Shown: piece by piece, positions 62,958 to 64,000 of the stretch
Position numbering within the stretch: position 1 is the stretch's first letter
How the letters are laid out: the number at the start of each line of letters is the position of its first letter
Assembly (NCBI RefSeq): GCF_003201475.1
Contig: NZ_QJJK01000001.1
Location: 570,501-634,500 of the forward strand
Reading direction: 5' to 3'
DNA length: 64,000 bases
Origin: Chelatococcus asaccharovorans
GTDB taxonomy: Bacteria > Pseudomonadota > Alphaproteobacteria > Rhizobiales > Beijerinckiaceae
Notes under the pieces: generated by a model
What the model was told of the DNA's origin: nothing
What the model saw: the letters and a program-made list of their open reading frames with translations, nothing else
The model's database searches: none
Position numbers and translations under genes: made by a program

Positions 62958-64000
62958 CTATCGCCCCACCGCGTAGTCCTGCATGCCGCGTGGGTTCGCG
63001 GCGGAGCGCAGGATCGGGGCGCCCTCCGCCGTCTCGCGGCCGACCGCGCACAATCGGCCGAGCGTCCAGTCGCCTGCCACCGTCACGTCATGGCCGCGCC
63101 TGTCTAGGGCGGCGATGACCTCCGGCGAAAAGCGCCCTTCCACGGTCAACGATCGGGGCTTGAAGTCCCGCGGCCAGAACGACGCGATGAGATGGCTGGT
63201 GTGGAAGGCCGGTGCGTCGATTGCCTGTTGCAAGCCGTAACCGTGGTGGAGCACCCTGAGCAGGAAGGCCATGGACCATTGCTCCTGCTGATCCCCGCCC
63301 GGGGTTCCGAAGCCGAGATAGGGCAAGCCGTCCCGCAGGACCAGCGTCGGCGTCAGCGTCGTCCGCGGACGCTTGCCGGGCGCCAGCGACGAAGGCAGGC
63401 CCGGCGTGAGCCAGAACATCTGCGTGCGCGTCGACAGGCCGAAGCCGAGCTCGGGGATGACCGGGCTCGCCTGCAGCCAGCCGCCGGACGGGGTGGCGGC
63501 CACCATGTTGCCGTGCCGGTCCGTCACGCAGATGTGGCAGGTGTCACCCTCGCGCCGCTCGACATGGGCCGCGAGCGCCGCCTCAGCGATGCCACCGGCC
63601 TGGAAAGTCGGCTCGCCGAGCGCTGCCTGGAATGTGGGCTCGCCGGCACCCGCCGGCGCCTTACCCACCGCTTCCCGCAGCGGGATGGCGGCGGGTTCCC
63701 GCCCTCCCGGCGCGCCGGGCCGAAATTCCGCCGAGCTTGCCGCCGTAACGAGCGCGCGCCGCTGCGCAATATAGGCCGGGTCAAGGAGCGCGTCGAGCGG
63801 CGCGTCGCCATCGCCGAGCCAGGCATCGCGATCGGCCAGGGCGAGCTTGCCCGTCTCGGTGACGAGATGGACGAATTCATCCCCCAGCGGATCGAGATCG
63901 CCGAGCGGGAACCCCTCGAGCAAACCGAGCCATTGCAGGAAGGCGGGCCCCTGCGTCCAGGCACCGCATTTCAGAACGGTCACGCCATTGTAGTCGCGGC
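62958..64000 (-). CDS. Gamma-glutamyltransferase family protein, 5' truncated by the window edge
   Basis: About 347 residues are visible. The frame runs on through base 64000 (RDYNG before VTVLKCGAWTQGP), so the start lies outside. The catalytic Thr is expected in EGDTCHICVTDRHGNMVAATPSGGW, where the precursor self-cleaves; downstream GTPGGDQQEQWSMAF is the small-subunit glycine-rich block. Family members hydrolyse or transfer gamma-glutamyl groups, usually in the periplasm. A short in-frame duplication, GEPTFQA twice, lies just before the cleavage site. It is convergent with the AhpD-like gene and probably belongs to a separate unit. Confidence 0.88.
   Translation of the reverse strand, partial: RDYNGVTVLKCGAWTQGPAFLQWLGLLEGFPLGDLDPLGDEFVHLVTETGKLALADRDAWLGDGDAPLDALLDPAYIAQRRALVTAASSAEFRPGAPGGREPAAIPLREAVGKAPAGAGEPTFQAALGEPTFQAGGIAEAALAAHVERREGDTCHICVTDRHGNMVAATPSGGWLQASPVIPELGFGLSTRTQMFWLTPGLPSSLAPGKRPRTTLTPTLVLRDGLPYLGFGTPGGDQQEQWSMAFLLRVLHHGYGLQQAIDAPAFHTSHLIASFWPRDFKPRSLTVEGRFSPEVIAALDRRGHDVTVAGDWTLGRLCAVGRETAEGAPILRSAANPRGMQDYAVGR

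Overview
The window is high-GC chromosomal DNA from an alphaproteobacterium, most likely a member of the Hyphomicrobiales (Rhizobiales). The evidence is a GcrA cell-cycle regulator, the phoR-pstSCAB-phoU-phoB island, double-length dCTP deaminase, the paired CMD/AhpD-like proteins I associate with the Avi_7170/Avi_7169 families, overlapping ATGA/GTGA operon joints, and a palindromic intergenic repeat ('gcattttcttcacgcgaaccgg...') that I know from this order. The genus cannot be fixed from the sequence. I see no rRNA, tRNA, CRISPR array, IS transposase or phage gene.

Layout. 1-6.1 kb: a lysine-to-acetyl-CoA catabolic operon (ALDH7-type dehydrogenase, glutaryl-CoA dehydrogenase, CaiB-type CoA-transferase, ThDP enzyme), interrupted between gcdH and the CoA-transferase by a small DUF559 nuclease-like gene lying between two long direct repeats. 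6.1-13.3 kb: Bcr/CflA efflux pump, transaldolase, O-antigen-ligase-like membrane protein, polA. 13.4-19.8 kb: algI/algJ-type O-acetyltransferase genes, lemA and an M48 protease; this stretch holds a decayed tandem duplication of algI-algJ-lemA. 20-28.7 kb: acyltransferase-3, two IlvD/Edd dehydratases (one true ilvD) and a soluble FtsK translocase. 28.9-37.2 kb: a UPF0104-type membrane protein and the phosphate island, with a triple Pho box before pstS. 37.3-43.4 kb: gcrA, a structured intergenic region, argD-argF-hslO, and convergent argE and apaG. 43.9-49.2 kb: dcd and the sulfate transporter operon cysA-sbp-cysT-cysW. 49.4-50.9 kb: small membrane protein and CLC antiporter. 51.1-61.3 kb: a leftward eight-gene operon (lysR, flavin monooxygenase, alpha/beta hydrolase, two dipeptide-type permeases, M24 peptidase, solute-binding protein, BisC-type molybdoenzyme). 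It is divergent from a CMD/AhpD-like pair and followed by the 3' part of a gamma-glutamyltransferase gene.

The most unusual material is between genes. At least four repeat families occur. One has two-armed palindromes whose stem sequences change from copy to copy while pairing and loop are kept, and two near-identical copies flank the DUF559 gene. One roughly 250-bp repeat block sits between algI and algJ, and the duplicated copy of the same junction a short way downstream lacks it, giving a natural empty site. The same repeat type supplies or abuts the stop codons of algI, apaG and the bisC-like gene. A 112-nt element closed by a perfect 12-bp stem lies between gcrA and argD and may be an unrecognised RNA.
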